The notes beneath the pieces are model-generated. The model was not told the DNA's origin and made no database searches. It saw only the letters and a list, made by a program, of their open reading frames with translations. The position numbers and the translations under genes were made by a program. Of a stretch of DNA of 64,000 nucleotides, positions 29,283-40,754 are shown one piece after another. Origin of the DNA: Paracoccus contaminans (GTDB taxonomy: Bacteria; Pseudomonadota; Alphaproteobacteria; Rhodobacterales; Rhodobacteraceae); NCBI RefSeq assembly GCF_002105555.1, contig NZ_CP020612.1:434001-498000 (forward strand). Reading direction: 5' to 3'. Each line of letters starts with the position of its first letter. Positions within the stretch are counted from its first letter, which is position 1.

Positions 29283-30635
29283 TTACCAATGGGTGCGAAA
29301 CCACCGGATCGCTCGCTTCAGCCCCAATGCCCCGCCGCGGTCGGGCATCTCGAAATCCCACCATTCATCCTGCGGATTGGCGGCGTGCAGCGCCAGCCCC
29401 ACGGTTGCGGCATGGCAGGGCGCGGTATGCTGCTGGGCCAGCCCCTGGATGCGCAGCGGCCGGCCGATGCGGACATTCTGGCCCAGGATGCGGGCCGCCA
29501 GCGTGTCGAGCCCCGGAATCTGGCTGGCCCCGCCCGTAAGGACCACCTGCCGCGAGGGCATCTGGTCAAAGCCCGCCGCATCCAGCACGTCGCGCACGCC
29601 GTCGAGGATCTCCTCGACCCGCGGGCGCATGATGCCGATCAGGTCGGCGCGGCTGACGCTGCGCCGCTCGCCCGGCCAGTCGCCCGGATGGCTGTCGGCC
29701 TGGCCGGGCGCCCGGCTCACATCGATCAGCTCGCGGTCGTCGCGGCCCGTCGCCTCCAGCCCGCCATGCCGGGTCTTGAGCCATTCGGCCGTCGCCATCG
29801 GCACGCGCAGCCCCTGGCTGATGTCGCGCGTGACCAGATCGCCCCCCATGCGCACGGCATCGGCAAAGATCATGTGCTTTTTCAGGAACAGCGACACGCC
29901 GGTGATGCCGCCCCCCATGTCCACGCAGGCCGCGCCCAGTTCCTGTTCATCCTCGACCAGCGCCGCGCGCCCCGCCGCATAGGCGGCCGAGCCGACCCCG
30001 GCCAGTTCAAGGTCGCAGCGCCGGATGCAGTGGACAAGATTGGAGGCGGCAAAGCCGTCGATGGTCAGCACATGCATGTCCACCGCCAGCCGGTCGCCCA
30101 CGATGTCGCGCGGATCGGACAGCCCCGAGCGGCCGTCCACCGCAAAATTGACCGGCTGGGCATGCAGAACCTCGCGGTTGCGGCCGAAATCGGGCGCATC
30201 GCAGGCCGCCAGGACGGCGCCGACATCGGCCTCGGTCACCTTGCCCGAACGCAGCGTGATCTCTCCGGCCAGGCCATAGGAGGAAGGGCGCGCCCCTGAC
30301 AGGGTGGCGATCACGTGATCGACGCGCACGCCCGCCTGCTTTTGCGCGCCCTGCACGGCATGGCGCACGCAGCGTTCGGTTTCCGCCATGGTCTCGATCT
30401 CGCCATAGCGGACGCCGCGGGACTGGGTGGTGAACTGGCCGATCACGCGGAACGAGGCCTGTCCGGCCATCGGCCCGACACCGTCGGTATCGCGGAACTG
30501 GCCGGGGCCGTCGAACTGAAGGATGATGCAGGTGATCTTGGAGGTGCCGATATCCAGCACCGCCACAACGCCCCGCGCCATCGCCGCCCGGCGCATCTGG
30601 CGCATCGTCCTTTGGGCCTGATAGAGATCGCGCAT
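29283..30635 (-). CDS. ftsA: Cell division protein FtsA
   Basis: Actin-like ATPase that ties FtsZ to the membrane and recruits later division proteins. It has 450 residues. Phosphate-1 VVAVLDIGTSKITCII, the 1C-domain region, the acidic VDMGGGITGVSLF phosphate-2 and the VVLTGGASQIPGL adenosine motif are in order. The ATG at 30635 has AAGG upstream; the long upstream open frame overlapping ftsQ is not coding. ftsZ starts 196 bp after its stop. Confidence 0.96.
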   Translation of the reverse strand: MRDLYQAQRTMRQMRRAAMARGVVAVLDIGTSKITCIILQFDGPGQFRDTDGVGPMAGQASFRVIGQFTTQSRGVRYGEIETMAETERCVRHAVQGAQKQAGVRVDHVIATLSGARPSSYGLAGEITLRSGKVTEADVGAVLAACDAPDFGRNREVLHAQPVNFAVDGRSGLSDPRDIVGDRLAVDMHVLTIDGFAASNLVHCIRRCDLELAGVGSAAYAAGRAALVEDEQELGAACVDMGGGITGVSLFLKKHMIFADAVRMGGDLVTRDISQGLRVPMATAEWLKTRHGGLEATGRDDRELIDVSRAPGQADSHPGDWPGERRSVSRADLIGIMRPRVEEILDGVRDVLDAAGFDQMPSRQVVLTGGASQIPGLDTLAARILGQNVRIGRPLRIQGLAQQHTAPCHAATVGLALHAANPQDEWWDFEMPDRGGALGLKRAIRWFRTHW

Positions 30636-30666
30636 CGCCTTGGTCTTTCCCCTTCGCCTGTGCCGG

Positions 30667-31863
30667 TCAGCCGCGCCGCGCGGGGGCGGCCTTGCCGGTC
30701 CCGTCCGTCCCGGCGCCGCCCTTGCCCTTGCCCTTGCCTGCCGCGCCCGCCTTGCCGCTGCCGGCGCCCCTGGACGCGCCCTGCCCCTTGCCGGCGGCCT
30801 TGGGCGCACCGGCCGGGCCTGCCTTCTGCGCGCCGCCCTTGTTGGCCTGGCCCGCGGTCGCGGCAACGCCCTTGGGGGCGCCATTGGCGTCCTGCGGCTC
30901 GATCTCATTGCCCTCGGCGTCCAGCTCGTTGCGGCCCAGCGCGCGGCGCAGCGTGTTCTGCGCCGTCAGCCCCATCCGCACCACCGGGCGGCCGGCCTCG
31001 CGCAGGTCGACGGCGATCACGTCGCGGTCCAGCAGCCCGTCGGCCTTGTCCAGCGCCAGCACCTTTTCCACCGCCTGAAGCGGCCGGTCGGCGGGCAGCA
31101 TGATCCGCTGCCCCCGGTCAAGCACCACGTCCCAGCGCCGCTCGCCCATCCGCTCCAGCCCGCGCAGGCGCGGCACCAGCGGCCCGGCCGCGGCAATGAC
31201 CGCCAGCGCCTCGGCGGCCTTTTCGCCCGCCCCCTCGCCCGCGATCACCGGCAGGTCGCGGCGCAGCTCGCGCGAGGTGACCGAGGCGACGCGATGCCCG
31301 GTCCTGTCCAGCAGCTCGATCCCGCGCGCATGGCGCCACAGCAGGGCGGGCTGGCGTTCGGTCACGACCGCCGACAGGATGCCGCCCGGCTTGATGCGCA
31401 GATCGACATGGTCCACTGCATCCAGCAGTTCGATCTGCTTGCGCAGCGCAGGCAGGTCCAGATCAAAGCTGGAGGCCGGCAGCGTGACCGGCAGCATGGC
31501 CCTCAGCCCCTTGTCCACTGCGGGCGAGGCGCCCTCGATCTGCATGGTCCTGACCATGAAGGCTTCGCGGTTCTGGATGCGGTCCACCATCGCGGTCATG
31601 GCGCCGGTCAGGTTGGCCCGGCGGGTGTCGTCGGCCAGATACAGCCCGACGATCATGCACATCAGAAAGGCCGGCAGCCCCACCCGGAACAGCCGCCGAT
31701 ACAGCGGCGTCAGCCACAGCCGGTTCAGCCGATAGGCCAGGCGCGAGGGGCCGGGATCGCGGCGCGGGGCACCGGCGGGGGCCGGGCGGCCGCCGGCGCG
31801 GCGGACCGGCGCGGGGCGCAGGCCGGCATCGATCACCTGTCCGGGGCGGGTCAGTCCCTGCAT
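30667..31863 (-). CDS. ftsQ: Cell division protein FtsQ with a long basic C-terminal tail
   Basis: Bitopic division protein, part of the FtsQLB complex. It has 398 residues: a basic cytoplasmic N-terminus, a membrane helix near 62-80 ([16 protein letters not shown]), a POTRA domain starting near [15 protein letters not shown], and the FtsQ beta domain to about 318. About 80 further residues are a low-complexity Gly/Ala/Lys tail with KGKGKGG near the end, unusual for FtsQ. The start overlaps the ddl end by 13 bp, with GAGGACG upstream. Confidence 0.93.
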   Translation of the reverse strand: MQGLTRPGQVIDAGLRPAPVRRAGGRPAPAGAPRRDPGPSRLAYRLNRLWLTPLYRRLFRVGLPAFLMCMIVGLYLADDTRRANLTGAMTAMVDRIQNREAFMVRTMQIEGASPAVDKGLRAMLPVTLPASSFDLDLPALRKQIELLDAVDHVDLRIKPGGILSAVVTERQPALLWRHARGIELLDRTGHRVASVTSRELRRDLPVIAGEGAGEKAAEALAVIAAAGPLVPRLRGLERMGERRWDVVLDRGQRIMLPADRPLQAVEKVLALDKADGLLDRDVIAVDLREAGRPVVRMGLTAQNTLRRALGRNELDAEGNEIEPQDANGAPKGVAATAGQANKGGAQKAGPAGAPKAAGKGQGASRGAGSGKAGAAGKGKGKGGAGTDGTGKAAPARRG

Positions 31864-32783
31864 AGCGCGTCCTCGACCATCCAGCGGCACAGCTCGGGAA
31901 AGGCGATGCCGGCAAAGGCCGCCTGTTCGGGCGCGAGCGAGGTCGGCGTCATGCCCGGCTGGGTGTTGGTTTCCAGCACGATCAGCCCGTCCGCCCCGCG
32001 CCGGTCGTCCCAGCGGAAATCGGTCCGCGACAGCCCGCGGCAGCCCAGCGCCTGATGCGCGCGCAAGGCATAGTCAAGGCAGGCTTGCGCCACATCGGCG
32101 GGAATGTCGGCCGGGATGATGTGGCGCGATCCGCCCGCGGCATATTTGGCGTCATAGTCGTACCAGCCCGCCGTCACGATCTCGGTGACGCCCAGGGGGC
32201 GGTCGCCCAGAACGGCGGTGGTCAGCTCGCGACCCGGCGCATAGGTCTCGACCATGACCTGCGCGGGCATCGAATCGGGCAGCGGCGCGGCGTTGTCGCC
32301 CTCGCGCACGATGAACACCCCGACCGAGGAGCCCTCGTCATTGGGCTTGACCACATAGGGCGGGGGCAGGACATGGCCGGCGCGCACCTCCTCGCGGCTG
32401 GCGATCACGCTGTGGGCAACCGGCAGGCCGGCATCCCTGAACGCCTGCTTGGCGCGCGTCTTGTCCATCGCCAGAGCCGAGGCGAGCACACCCGAATGGG
32501 TATAGGGCAGCCCCATCCATTCCAGCAGGCCCTGAACGCAGCCATCCTCGCCCAGGCGGCCATGCAGGGCGTTGAAGACGACATCGGGGCGCGCCTCGGC
32601 CAGCCGCGCCGCCAGACCGGCGCCATCGCCGGGGCCAAGAACGATCTCGGCCACCTCAAATCCCGCCACCCGCAGCGCATCCGCGCATCCGCGCCCCGAC
32701 GACAGCGATACCTCGCGCTCAGCCGAGGGGCCGCCCATCAGGACCGCTACGGTGTGGGCTGTCCTGCTCGACCTGCCCGTCAC
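31851..32783 (-). CDS. ddl: D-alanine--D-alanine ligase
   Basis: Makes D-Ala-D-Ala for peptidoglycan; ATP-grasp enzyme. It has 310 residues. [64 protein letters not shown] and [14 protein letters not shown] are all present. I chose the GTG start at 32783 because AAAGG lies 6 nt upstream and no ATG fits. It is separated from murB by an opposite-strand peptidase gene, so it probably starts its own transcript for ddl-ftsQAZ. Confidence 0.96.
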   Translation of the reverse strand: MTGRSSRTAHTVAVLMGGPSAEREVSLSSGRGCADALRVAGFEVAEIVLGPGDGAGLAARLAEARPDVVFNALHGRLGEDGCVQGLLEWMGLPYTHSGVLASALAMDKTRAKQAFRDAGLPVAHSVIASREEVRAGHVLPPPYVVKPNDEGSSVGVFIVREGDNAAPLPDSMPAQVMVETYAPGRELTTAVLGDRPLGVTEIVTAGWYDYDAKYAAGGSRHIIPADIPADVAQACLDYALRAHQALGCRGLSRTDFRWDDRRGADGLIVLETNTQPGMTPTSLAPEQAAFAGIAFPELCRWMVEDALCRD

Positions 32784-32999
32784 ATCTGCCTTTCGCCCGG
32801 TTGGCCGGGACTGGTTCGGGGTTTCCCCGTCGTTCCGGGCAGCCTTGCAGCACGCCCGGTGGTTGCGCCATTCTAGCCACAGAGCGCGCCACGGGAAAAG
32901 GGCCTTCGCACGCGGCGCGGCAGGTTTCGGCCATCTGTCCACAGGATTCCGGCGCATTGCCAGGGGCGGGGGCAACTGCTTGAACGCAATGACCCCTTC

Positions 33000-34039
33000 A
33001 TGGAACGCAGCAACCCCATGCCACGCTTTCGCGACCTTGCCCATGCGCCGCACTGGGGCCGGACCGGCCCCTGCAACGCCATCACCGACGTTCCCGGCCT
33101 GCGGGTGGGGCATCGGACGCTGGCGGGGGGCGGGCTGAACACCGGGGTCACGGCGATCGTGCCGGCAGCGGGCAATCTTTACGCGGCAAAGCTGCCGGCG
33201 GCGGCCGAGGTGGTGAACGGTTTTGGCAAAAGCGCCGGGCTGGTGCAGCTGGCCGAGCTTGGGATGCTGGAAACCCCGATCCTGCTGACCAACACCCTTG
33301 CGGTGGGCACCTGCATGAACGCGCTGATCCGGCGCGCGCTGGCCGAAACCCCCGCATCGGGCGCGGCCAGCCGACTGTCAACGCGGTCGTGTGCGAATGC
33401 AACGATGCGGCCCTGTCCGACATCCGCGCCATGGCCGTGACCGAGGCGGATGCCCTGGCCGCGCTGGACGGCGCAAGCGCGCAGCCGCCGCCTGAGGGAT
33501 CGGTCGGCGCGGGTCGCGGGATGAGCAGTTTCGGTTTCAAGGGCGGGATCGGGACCGCCTCGCGCGCGCTGATGGTCGCGGGCGAGACGCGCCATCTTGG
33601 CGCGCTGGTGCTGGCCAATTTCGGGCGGGCCGGCGATCTGGTGCTGCCGGATGGGCGCCGGCCCGATCCCCGCGCCCGGCCGGCGCCCGAGCAGGGTTCC
33701 GTCATCGTGGTGCTGGCGACCGACGTGCCGCTGGACCCGCGCCAGTTGCAGCGGCTCTGCCGCCGGGCGGGGGCCGGGATCGCCTGGCTGGGCGCGTTCT
33801 GGGGCCATGGCAGCGGCGATATCGCGCTGGCCTTTTCGACCGCGGCGCGCATCCCCCAGGACATGGGGGCCGAGCTGCTATCCCTGCCCCGGCTGCATGA
33901 CGGGCGCATCGACGACCTGTTCCGCGCCGCCGCCGAGGCCACGGCCGAGGCGGTGCTGAACGCGCTGTGCGCCGCCACCCCGGTCACCGGCCCCGACGGG
34001 CATTGCCCGCCGCTGCTGGCCGCGTGGCTGGCGGGTTAG
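33000..34039 (+). pseudogene. P1-family (DmpA/S58) aminopeptidase gene, frameshifted
   Basis: Two consecutive frames together make one DmpA-type N-terminal nucleophile hydrolase. Residues from [20 protein letters not shown] to [13 protein letters not shown] are in the first frame; from about [19 protein letters not shown] to the end they are in the second. The shift is a missing base near 33355-33358: adding one base restores [16 protein letters not shown]. The autocleavage Gly-Ser in EQGSVIVVLATDVPL is intact. It lies antisense within the dcw cluster, between ddl and murB, and its stop overlaps the murB stop. It is either a true pseudogene or a sequencing error. The start could be 33000 or 33018. 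Confidence 0.8.
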
Positions 34040-34956
34040 GCCCGCTCGCCCACGCGGATCACCTCCCATGTCAGATCCTGGCCCGAATGGTCGCGCACCC
34101 GCGCGCGCACCAGATCGCCCAGCGCCTCAAGCTCGGCCGCCGTGGCCCCGCCGGTGTTGATGAGGAAATTGGGATGCTTCTCGCTCATCTGCGCGCCGCC
34201 CAGACGGTGGCCGCGCAGGCCGGCATCGTCGATCAGCTTCCACGCCTTGAGATCATGCACGTCGTCCGCCCGCCCCGTGGAGCTGAACCCGGCGGGATTG
34301 CGGAAGGTCGATCCGGCGCTGCGGTCGCGGATGGGCTGGCTGGCATCGCGGCGGGCGATCTGATCGTCCATCCGCGCGGCCAGCGCTGCCGGATCGTCGC
34401 GGCGGGCGCGAAAGACCGCCCTCGTCAGCACCCAGCCATCGGGCAGATTGCTGGAACGATAGTCGAACTGCAGCTCGGCCGGGGACAGGGTCAGCACCGC
34501 CCCGTCGCGGGCGACGACCTCGGCCTCGACCAGATGGCCGGCGACATAGCTGCCATAGCAGCCGGCATTCATGCGGATGGCGCCGCCGATGCTGCCCGGA
34601 ATGGTGCGCAGGAATGTCAGGTCCAGCCCCGATTCGGCGGCGCGGCGGGCGACATGGGCGTCCAGCGCCGCCGCCCCGGCGGTCACATGATCGCCCTCGA
34701 TGGCGATGTCGTTGAAGCCGCGCCCCAGCCGGATGACCACGCCCCGGATGCCCCCGTCCCGGACGATCAGGTTGGACCCGACGCCCATCGGAAAGACCGG
34801 GACCGCAGGGTCCAGATCGCGCAGGAAGGATGACAGATCATCGACATCGGCGGGCTGGAACAGCCAGTCGGCCGGCCCGCCGACCCGCAACCATGTCAGG
34901 TCGGACAGGGCCCGGTTGGGGGCCAGCGCTCCGCGGGGCGTCGGAAGGGGGGGCAT
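34036..34956 (-). CDS. murB: UDP-N-acetylenolpyruvoylglucosamine reductase
   Basis: FAD enzyme that completes UDP-MurNAc. It has 306 residues. The FAD-binding [18 protein letters not shown], the catalytic segment [14 protein letters not shown] and SAGSTFRNP are visible, and the C-terminal [16 protein letters not shown] is typical of the type IIa class. ATG at 34956 with GGAGACG upstream. The stop TAA overlaps the stop of the convergent peptidase gene by 3 bases. It is 443 bp from murC, with nothing recognisable between. Confidence 0.96.
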   Translation of the reverse strand: MPPLPTPRGALAPNRALSDLTWLRVGGPADWLFQPADVDDLSSFLRDLDPAVPVFPMGVGSNLIVRDGGIRGVVIRLGRGFNDIAIEGDHVTAGAAALDAHVARRAAESGLDLTFLRTIPGSIGGAIRMNAGCYGSYVAGHLVEAEVVARDGAVLTLSPAELQFDYRSSNLPDGWVLTRAVFRARRDDPAALAARMDDQIARRDASQPIRDRSAGSTFRNPAGFSSTGRADDVHDLKAWKLIDDAGLRGHRLGGAQMSEKHPNFLINTGGATAAELEALGDLVRARVRDHSGQDLTWEVIRVGERA

Positions 34957-35399
34957 GAATCGTCTCCGGAAAGAAGTGCGCCTGTGGGTAGGACAGGACG
35001 CAGGATCAGGCAACCACCCCGCGCCCCCCACCGCGGGCATGCCATGCCGGGGGCCGGGGCCGCAAAGATCGGCCCATGGCCGCGGCGAGAGCCGCAGGAC
35101 AGCAGCGGCAAAGCGCCACAAGCGGGGCAGCCCGAGGCCGCGAGGCCTGAAAAAACCTTTGTGCAATGGATCGTCCGCCGCCCATGCCTGCTGCCGATCG
35201 GCAAAGGCGGCAAGGCCGGGCGCATCGTCCATCGGGCGCCGCCTGGCATGGCCGCTCACTGCCCGCCAAGTCAGGCGCAGGGGCAGGCTGGCACGCGCGG
35301 GCGCGCGATCACCCAATGGCCGCCCCGCCGCAGGGGCGCGGCGCCCCTGCCCGGTCGATCCTGCCCGGTTCCGGCGGCCGGCCTGCCCCGGCCGTCAGG
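34957..35399. other. 443-bp spacer between murC and murB, no gene recognised
   Basis: All three minus-strand frames are open over parts of this stretch but read as Arg/Pro/Ala-rich GC sequence without a ribosome site or family motif. A near-perfect palindrome, CAGGGGCGCGGCGCCCCTG, at 35331-35349 lies about 50 bp after the murC stop and may end or stabilise the murC transcript. Many relatives carry a small DUF2484 membrane-protein gene here; I could not find one. Confidence 0.5.
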
Positions 35400-36827
35400 T
35401 CACGCGGCTCTGGCCCTTTTCAGCCGGTCCGGCAGGCCGTTGGCCCAGGCCGAGATGGTCCCTGCCCCGAGGCAGACCACCATGTCGCCGGGGCGCGCCT
35501 GCTCGCGCACCAGCCGGGCAAGATCGTCCTCGTCCATGACGGCGCGGGCGTGGCGGTGGCCATGGGCGATCAACCCGGCGACCAGATCGTCGCGGCTTGC
35601 ACCGGGGATCGGATCCTCGCCCGCCGAATAGACCTCGGCGATGCCGACCACGTCGGCCTCGTTGAAGCAGGTGCAGAAATCGTCGAAGAGGTTCGACAGC
35701 CGGGTATAGCGGTGCGGCTGGTGAACGGCGATCACCCGCCCCTTCGTGGACTGGCGCGCCGCCTTGAGCACGGCGGCGATTTCCACCGGATGGTGGCCGT
35801 AATCATCGATGATGGTGACGCCGTCCACCTCGCCCACGCGGGTAAAGCGCCGCCCCACGCCGCCGAAGGACGCCAGCGCGTCGCGGATCTGCGCCCGCTT
35901 CATCCCCAGATGCCGCGCGACCGCGACCGCGGACAGGGCGTTCGACACATTGTGATCGCCGGGCATCGGCAGGGTGCAGCCCTCGATCAGGGGAACGGTG
36001 CCGTCCTCGGCCCGCTCGCCCTGCAGCGCCACGTCGAAATGCGCCGCGCCGTTTTCATAGCGCAGGTTGATCGCCCGCACGTCCGCCTGCGCGTTGAAGC
36101 CGAAGGTGACGACGCGGCGGTCGGTTAGGCGGCCGACCAGGGCCTGCACCTCGGGGTGATCGGTGCAGCAGACGGCCAGGCCATAGAAGGGGATGCCGCT
36201 GGCGAAATCGTAAAATCCCTTTCGCAGCGCGTCGAAGGAACCCCAGTGCTCCATATGCTCGGGGTCGATGTTGGTGACGATGGCGATGGTTGCGGGCAGG
36301 CGGTTGAAGCTGCCGTCGCTTTCGTCGGCCTCGACCACCATCCATTCGCCGGCGCCTGCGCGGGCGTTCGATCCATAGGCATGGATCACGCCGCCGTTGA
36401 TGACCGTCGGGTCCAGCCCGCCCGCGTCCAGCAGCGTCGCCACCATCGTCGTGGTCGTGGTCTTGCCGTGGGTGCCGGCGATGGCGATGTTGGATTTCAG
36501 GCGCATCAGCTCGGCCAGCATTTCGGCGCGGCGGACCACGGGCAGGCCGCGGCGGCGCGCCTCCTCCAATTCGGGATTGCCCTTCTTGATGGCGGTCGAG
36601 ATGACGACGACGCCCGCATCGCCGATATTCTCGGCCCGCTGCCCTTCGAAGATGGTCGCGCCCAGGCTTTCCAGGCGGTCGGTGATCTTGCTGCGTTTCG
36701 CGTCCGACCCCTGCACGCCATAGCCCAGCGTCATCAGCACCTCGGCGATGCCGGACATGCCGATCCCGCCGATGCCGATGAAATGGATGGGGCCGAGTTC
36801 GCCGGGCAGCTTGGTGGCAGCATTCAT
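35400..36827 (-). CDS. murC: UDP-N-acetylmuramate--L-alanine ligase
   Basis: Adds L-Ala to UDP-MurNAc. It has 475 residues. The N-terminal [14 protein letters not shown], the P-loop [18 protein letters not shown], the [14 protein letters not shown]ur-ligase segment and [14 protein letters not shown] follow in order. The start ATG overlaps the murG stop (ATGA), indicating coupled translation. Confidence 0.97.
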   Translation of the reverse strand: MNAATKLPGELGPIHFIGIGGIGMSGIAEVLMTLGYGVQGSDAKRSKITDRLESLGATIFEGQRAENIGDAGVVVISTAIKKGNPELEEARRRGLPVVRRAEMLAELMRLKSNIAIAGTHGKTTTTTMVATLLDAGGLDPTVINGGVIHAYGSNARAGAGEWMVVEADESDGSFNRLPATIAIVTNIDPEHMEHWGSFDALRKGFYDFASGIPFYGLAVCCTDHPEVQALVGRLTDRRVVTFGFNAQADVRAINLRYENGAAHFDVALQGERAEDGTVPLIEGCTLPMPGDHNVSNALSAVAVARHLGMKRAQIRDALASFGGVGRRFTRVGEVDGVTIIDDYGHHPVEIAAVLKAARQSTKGRVIAVHQPHRYTRLSNLFDDFCTCFNEADVVGIAEVYSAGEDPIPGASRDDLVAGLIAHGHRHARAVMDEDDLARLVREQARPGDMVVCLGAGTISAWANGLPDRLKRARAA

Positions 36828-37915
36828 GGGGTCAGGTCCGTCACAAGGTCATAAAGGCGGGCCGCCGCGTCAGGGCGGCCCAGCGACAGGGCGGCGGCGG
36901 CCATCTGGGCCGCGCGGTCAGGGTCTGTCAGGATCGCCCGCAGATCGCGCGTCAGGCTGGCCGCGTCCAGCACCGTTTCGGGCATCAGGATCGCTGCGCC
37001 GGTTTCCGCCAATGCGCGGGCGTTGGCGGTCTGGTGATCGCCGGTCGCGGCGGCGAACGGGATCAGGATCGCCGGCCGCCCGATCACGGTGATGTCGGCG
37101 ATGGACGAGGCGCCCGCCCGGCTGACCACGACCTGCGCCCCGGCAAGGCGGTCCGGCACATCGGCAAAGAAGGGCTGCACCTCGGCCGCGATCCCGGCGG
37201 CGGCATAGGTGGCGATCACGCGGGCGGCATCCTCGGCCCTGGCCTGGTGGCTGACATGCAGGCGCTGGCGGATGTCGGGCGGCAGGGCGGCGACGGCGGC
37301 GGGGACCACATCCGACAGCACCCGCGCCCCCTGGCTGCCCCCGATCACCAGCAGCGACAGCGGCCCGCCCCCCGGCGGCGCATAGGGCGCGGCGGCGCGG
37401 TCCAGCACCGCCTGGCGCACCGGGTTGCCGGTGTGAACGCCGCTGACGCCGGGCGGCAGGTCGGTCGGCCATGTCCCGCAGGCCAGCCGATCGACCCGCC
37501 GCGCGAACAGGCGGTTCACCCGCCCCATCACGCCGTTCTGTTCATGGATCATCCGCGGGATGCGCAGCATCAGCGCCGCGCCCATCGCGGGAATGGTGGG
37601 ATAGCCGCCAAAGCCGACCACGACCGCCGGCCGGTCGCGCCGCATCGCGCCCAGCGCATCCAGCGCCCCCTGCCCGATCCGCAAGGGCGCCGCCAGTCGG
37701 CTGGCCATTCCCCCGCGGGCGGTGGTGGCGGCGCGCACGATCTCGCGCGCGACCTCGGGGGGAAAGCCCCCGGCATAGCGGGCGCCGCGCTCGTCGGTGG
37801 ACAGCGTCACGCGCCAGCCATCGCCCAGCAGGCGTTCGGCCAGCGCCTGGGCGGGAAACATGTGCCCTCCGGTTCCGCCGGCGGCGATGACGGCCAGCCG
37901 TCCCCGACCGCTCAT
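36824..37915 (-). CDS. murG: Undecaprenyl-PP-MurNAc-pentapeptide GlcNAc transferase
   Basis: Converts lipid I to lipid II on the inner face of the membrane. It has 363 residues, GT-B fold. The N-terminal [43 protein letters not shown], the donor-site [13 protein letters not shown] and [11 protein letters not shown] are visible. The ATG overlaps the ftsW stop as ATGA. Confidence 0.97.
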   Translation of the reverse strand: MSGRGRLAVIAAGGTGGHMFPAQALAERLLGDGWRVTLSTDERGARYAGGFPPEVAREIVRAATTARGGMASRLAAPLRIGQGALDALGAMRRDRPAVVVGFGGYPTIPAMGAALMLRIPRMIHEQNGVMGRVNRLFARRVDRLACGTWPTDLPPGVSGVHTGNPVRQAVLDRAAAPYAPPGGGPLSLLVIGGSQGARVLSDVVPAAVAALPPDIRQRLHVSHQARAEDAARVIATYAAAGIAAEVQPFFADVPDRLAGAQVVVSRAGASSIADITVIGRPAILIPFAAATGDHQTANARALAETGAAILMPETVLDAASLTRDLRAILTDPDRAAQMAAAALSLGRPDAAARLYDLVTDLTP

Positions 37916-39078
37916 CGGCCCGCGCGCCCCAGCACGTCGGCAATCAGGTTCTGCGGCCGCGTCCGCGTCAGCGCCAGCAGCATCCCCAGCGTGATGCCCG
38001 AGGCGATCACGGACGAGCCCCCATAGCTGACAAAGGGCAGCGTCATCCCCTTGGCCGGCAGCAGGCGCACCGCGACGCCCATGTTGATCAGCGCCTGCAC
38101 GCCAAAGGCACAGGCCAGCCCCGTGCCGGCGATGCGCGCGAAGGGATCGCGTTCCCCCAGCAGCCGCCACAGCGAGCGCACGACGATCGCGCAATACAGC
38201 GCGATGATGAGCAGGACGAGAACGAAGCCGTATTCCTCGGCCGCAACGGCGATGATGAAATCGGTATGCGCATCGGGCAGCGACCACTTGACCGTGCCCT
38301 CGCCCACGCCCACGCCGAAGAAGCCGCCCTCCTGGATGGCGTTGGTGGCATAGCCGATCTGGGTGCGGGGGTCGATCTCGGCGGACAGATAGCCGTTGAT
38401 GCGGCGGGCGAAATGTTCGCTGGCGCTATAGGCAAAGCCGCCTGCCGCCGCGATCAGAGCCAGGATGGCGCCGATCAGGATCATCGATCCGCCGCTGATG
38501 AAGAACATCACCACCCAGGCGAACAGGATCAGCGAGGTCTGCCCGAAATCCGGCTGCAGCGCCAGCACCAGCGCCACCATGGCCGCCACGCCGACCGAAT
38601 AAAGCCGCCCCGGCGGCCCCCCCAGCGTCTGGGACGAGGCCATGAGCCAGGCGCACAGGGCGATGAAACCGGGCTTGAGAAACTCGGACGGCTGGACCGA
38701 AGCAAAGCCGAGGCTGAGCCAGCGCGTCGCGCCCTTGCCGAAGTCGGTGCCGATCACCGGCAGCGCCAGCACCACCGCAAAGGCGCCGACGAACAGCAGC
38801 ACCCCCATGCGCCGCACCTGAACCGGCGACATCATCGAGATGACCAGCATAACTGCCAGCCCCATTCCCCCGAACGCCGCCTGCCGCGTGACATAGTAGA
38901 ACGCCGGCAGGCCGTTGCGTTCGGCCAGCGGCACCGAGGCGGCCAGCCCGAGCAGCAGCCCGGTCAGATACAGCACGCAGACAAAGGTCAGCGTCCACTT
39001 GTCCACCGTCCGCCACCAGCGCGGAAAGATGGGATCGCTCACCCGTGCGGGTGCGCTGCCAAAGACCATCTCGGTCAT
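37912..39078 (-). CDS. ftsW: Lipid II polymerase / division protein FtsW
   Basis: SEDS-family glycosyltransferase working with FtsI at the septum. It has 388 residues and about ten membrane helices. Motifs include [49 protein letters not shown] [24 protein letters not shown] and the C-terminal [15 protein letters not shown]. The start at 39078 is about 250 bp downstream of murD, across a strong hairpin, so it may have a separate promoter or be attenuated. Confidence 0.96.
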   Translation of the reverse strand: MTEMVFGSAPARVSDPIFPRWWRTVDKWTLTFVCVLYLTGLLLGLAASVPLAERNGLPAFYYVTRQAAFGGMGLAVMLVISMMSPVQVRRMGVLLFVGAFAVVLALPVIGTDFGKGATRWLSLGFASVQPSEFLKPGFIALCAWLMASSQTLGGPPGRLYSVGVAAMVALVLALQPDFGQTSLILFAWVVMFFISGGSMILIGAILALIAAAGGFAYSASEHFARRINGYLSAEIDPRTQIGYATNAIQEGGFFGVGVGEGTVKWSLPDAHTDFIIAVAAEEYGFVLVLLIIALYCAIVVRSLWRLLGERDPFARIAGTGLACAFGVQALINMGVAVRLLPAKGMTLPFVSYGGSSVIASGITLGMLLALTRTRPQNLIADVLGRAGR

Positions 39079-39198
39079 GGGAATACCGCCGTCACTGCCT
39101 CTGCCCTGCCCGGTTGGTCCGGGTCTGGGGCGCAGAGTAACGCGGTTGCGGGCGCGGCGCCACTGCGGAATGGACAGCGCAGGGGCGCAAGGCCGCAG

Positions 39199-39230
39199 CG
39201 GGGGCCAGCCCCCGCACCCCCGGGATATTT
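39199..39230. repeat. Intergenic GC-rich repeat, copy 2
   Basis: CGGGGGCCAGCCCCCG followed by CCCCCGGGATATTTG, similar to the stretch at 348-380 near the tRNA-Leu gene. It runs directly into the left arm of the large hairpin at 39223-39276. Confidence 0.55.
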
Positions 39231-39276
39231 GCGGACCGAAGATGGGGCATGCGGCATCTTCGGTCCGCAAATATCC
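39223..39276. terminator. 22-bp perfect inverted repeat between murD and ftsW
   Basis: The left arm (39223-39244, starting GGATATTTGCGGACC) and right arm (39255-39276, ending GGTCCGCAAATATCC) are perfect complements around a 10-nt loop. It is by far the largest hairpin in the window and lies in the minus-strand dcw operon. It could terminate or attenuate transcription, or protect an RNA end. No T-run follows on the minus strand. Confidence 0.65.
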
Positions 39277-39331
39277 TTGGGGGGAATCGCCGTCAGGCTA
39301 TGGGGGGCGGACGGCCCCCCTTCGCGGCGGC

Positions 39332-40744
39332 TCAGCCCTGCGCCGCCTCGATCGCCCGGACGAGGGCGGTGAAATGCTCACCCCGTTTTTCAAAATTCGG
39401 ATATTGGTCGAAGCTGGCGCAGGCCGGGGCCAGCAGCACGGTATCGCCCGGGCGCGCCTCGGCGGCGGCGCGGGCGACGGCGGTCTCCATCCTGTCGACG
39501 ACCTCGTGGGGGGTGCCGCCCAGTTGCAGGGCGAAATCCCGCGCCGAATGGCCGATCAGATAGGCCTTGGCCACCCGGCCCAGATGCGGGACGAGCGCGG
39601 CTATGCCCCCCTCTTTTGCCAGGCCCCCCGCGATCCAGCGGATATTGTCGAAGGCCAGCAGCGCCTTTTCCGCGGCATCGACATTGGTTGCCTTGGAATC
39701 GTTGACCCAGCGCACCCCGCCGATGGTGGCGACTGTCTGGCTGCGATGCGGAAGGCCGGCGAAATCGTGAAAGGCCGCCTCGATCTCGCGCGGGGCCAGG
39801 CCCACGGCGCGGCAGGCGGCATAGGCGGCGCAGGCGTTCTGGTGGTTGTGGGCACCGGGCAGGCCGGTCATGCCGCGCAGGTCGATCGAGGCCACTTGCC
39901 GCCCCTTGCGCCATTCCGACAAGAAGCCCTTTTTCGCCGACACAGCCCAGCCGAAACCGTCGAGCTTGGCGTCCACCGATACCCGGATCACCCGGTCGTC
40001 CTGCGGCCCCTGCCCCAACTGGTTGGCAAGGTAACGGCCCTCGGCCTCGTCCACGCCGATCACGCAGCGGTCCGGCCCGCCCTCGGCGAACAGCCGGCGC
40101 TTGGCCGCGAAATAGCCGCCCATGCCGTTGTGCCGGTCCAGGTGGTCGGGGGACAGGTTGGTGAACACCGCCACGTCGGGCGTCAGCGCGCGCGCGAGGT
40201 CGGTCTGATAAGAGGACAGTTCCAGCACCACGACCTCGCCATCCGCGGGCGGACCCAGCGACAGAACGCCGGTGCCGATGTTCCCGCCCATCTGGGTCGG
40301 GCGGCCGGCCGATTGCAGGATGTGGTGGATCAGCGCGGTGGTGGTGGACTTTCCGTTCGATCCGGTGACGCAGATTACGCGCGGCGGGGTGTCGAAGGCA
40401 TCGAAGCCCTCGGCCGCAAAGCTGCGGAAGAACAGCCCGATATCGTTGTCCACCGGCACGCCCCGCGCCAGCGCCTGCGCGATGGCCGGGTGCGGCGCGG
40501 GATAAAGATGCGGGATGCCGGGCGAAGTGATGAGCGCGTCGATCCGCGTCTCCCACGCCTTGTCGCGGGTCAGGTCGGAGAGCGTCCAGCCCTCGGCCTG
40601 CGCCGCCGCGCGGGTGTCGGCGCTGTCGTCCCATGCGATGACGGTCGCCCCGCCTTCGCGCAGCGCGGCTGCGGTGGCCCGGCCCGAGCGGCCGAGGCCG
40701 AGGACGGCAATGGTCTGGTTTTCGACGGCGGCGACGGGGATCAT
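39332..40744 (-). CDS. murD: UDP-N-acetylmuramoylalanine--D-glutamate ligase
   Basis: Adds D-Glu to UDP-MurNAc-L-Ala. It has 470 residues. N-terminal [20 protein letters not shown]-loop [36 protein letters not shown] and the segment [14 protein letters not shown] are visible. AAGGAGG precedes the ATG and overlaps the stop of the unknown gene upstream, which is only 10 bp away. Confidence 0.97.
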   Translation of the reverse strand: MIPVAAVENQTIAVLGLGRSGRATAAALREGGATVIAWDDSADTRAAAQAEGWTLSDLTRDKAWETRIDALITSPGIPHLYPAPHPAIAQALARGVPVDNDIGLFFRSFAAEGFDAFDTPPRVICVTGSNGKSTTTALIHHILQSAGRPTQMGGNIGTGVLSLGPPADGEVVVLELSSYQTDLARALTPDVAVFTNLSPDHLDRHNGMGGYFAAKRRLFAEGGPDRCVIGVDEAEGRYLANQLGQGPQDDRVIRVSVDAKLDGFGWAVSAKKGFLSEWRKGRQVASIDLRGMTGLPGAHNHQNACAAYAACRAVGLAPREIEAAFHDFAGLPHRSQTVATIGGVRWVNDSKATNVDAAEKALLAFDNIRWIAGGLAKEGGIAALVPHLGRVAKAYLIGHSARDFALQLGGTPHEVVDRMETAVARAAAEARPGDTVLLAPACASFDQYPNFEKRGEHFTALVRAIEAAQG

Positions 40745-40754
40745 GGCAACCTCC

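Noticed and set aside
34957..35399. Possible DUF2484 or other small gene between murC and murB
   Set aside because: None of the minus-strand frames shows the hydrophobic Trp/Leu-rich pattern expected, and none has a ribosome site.
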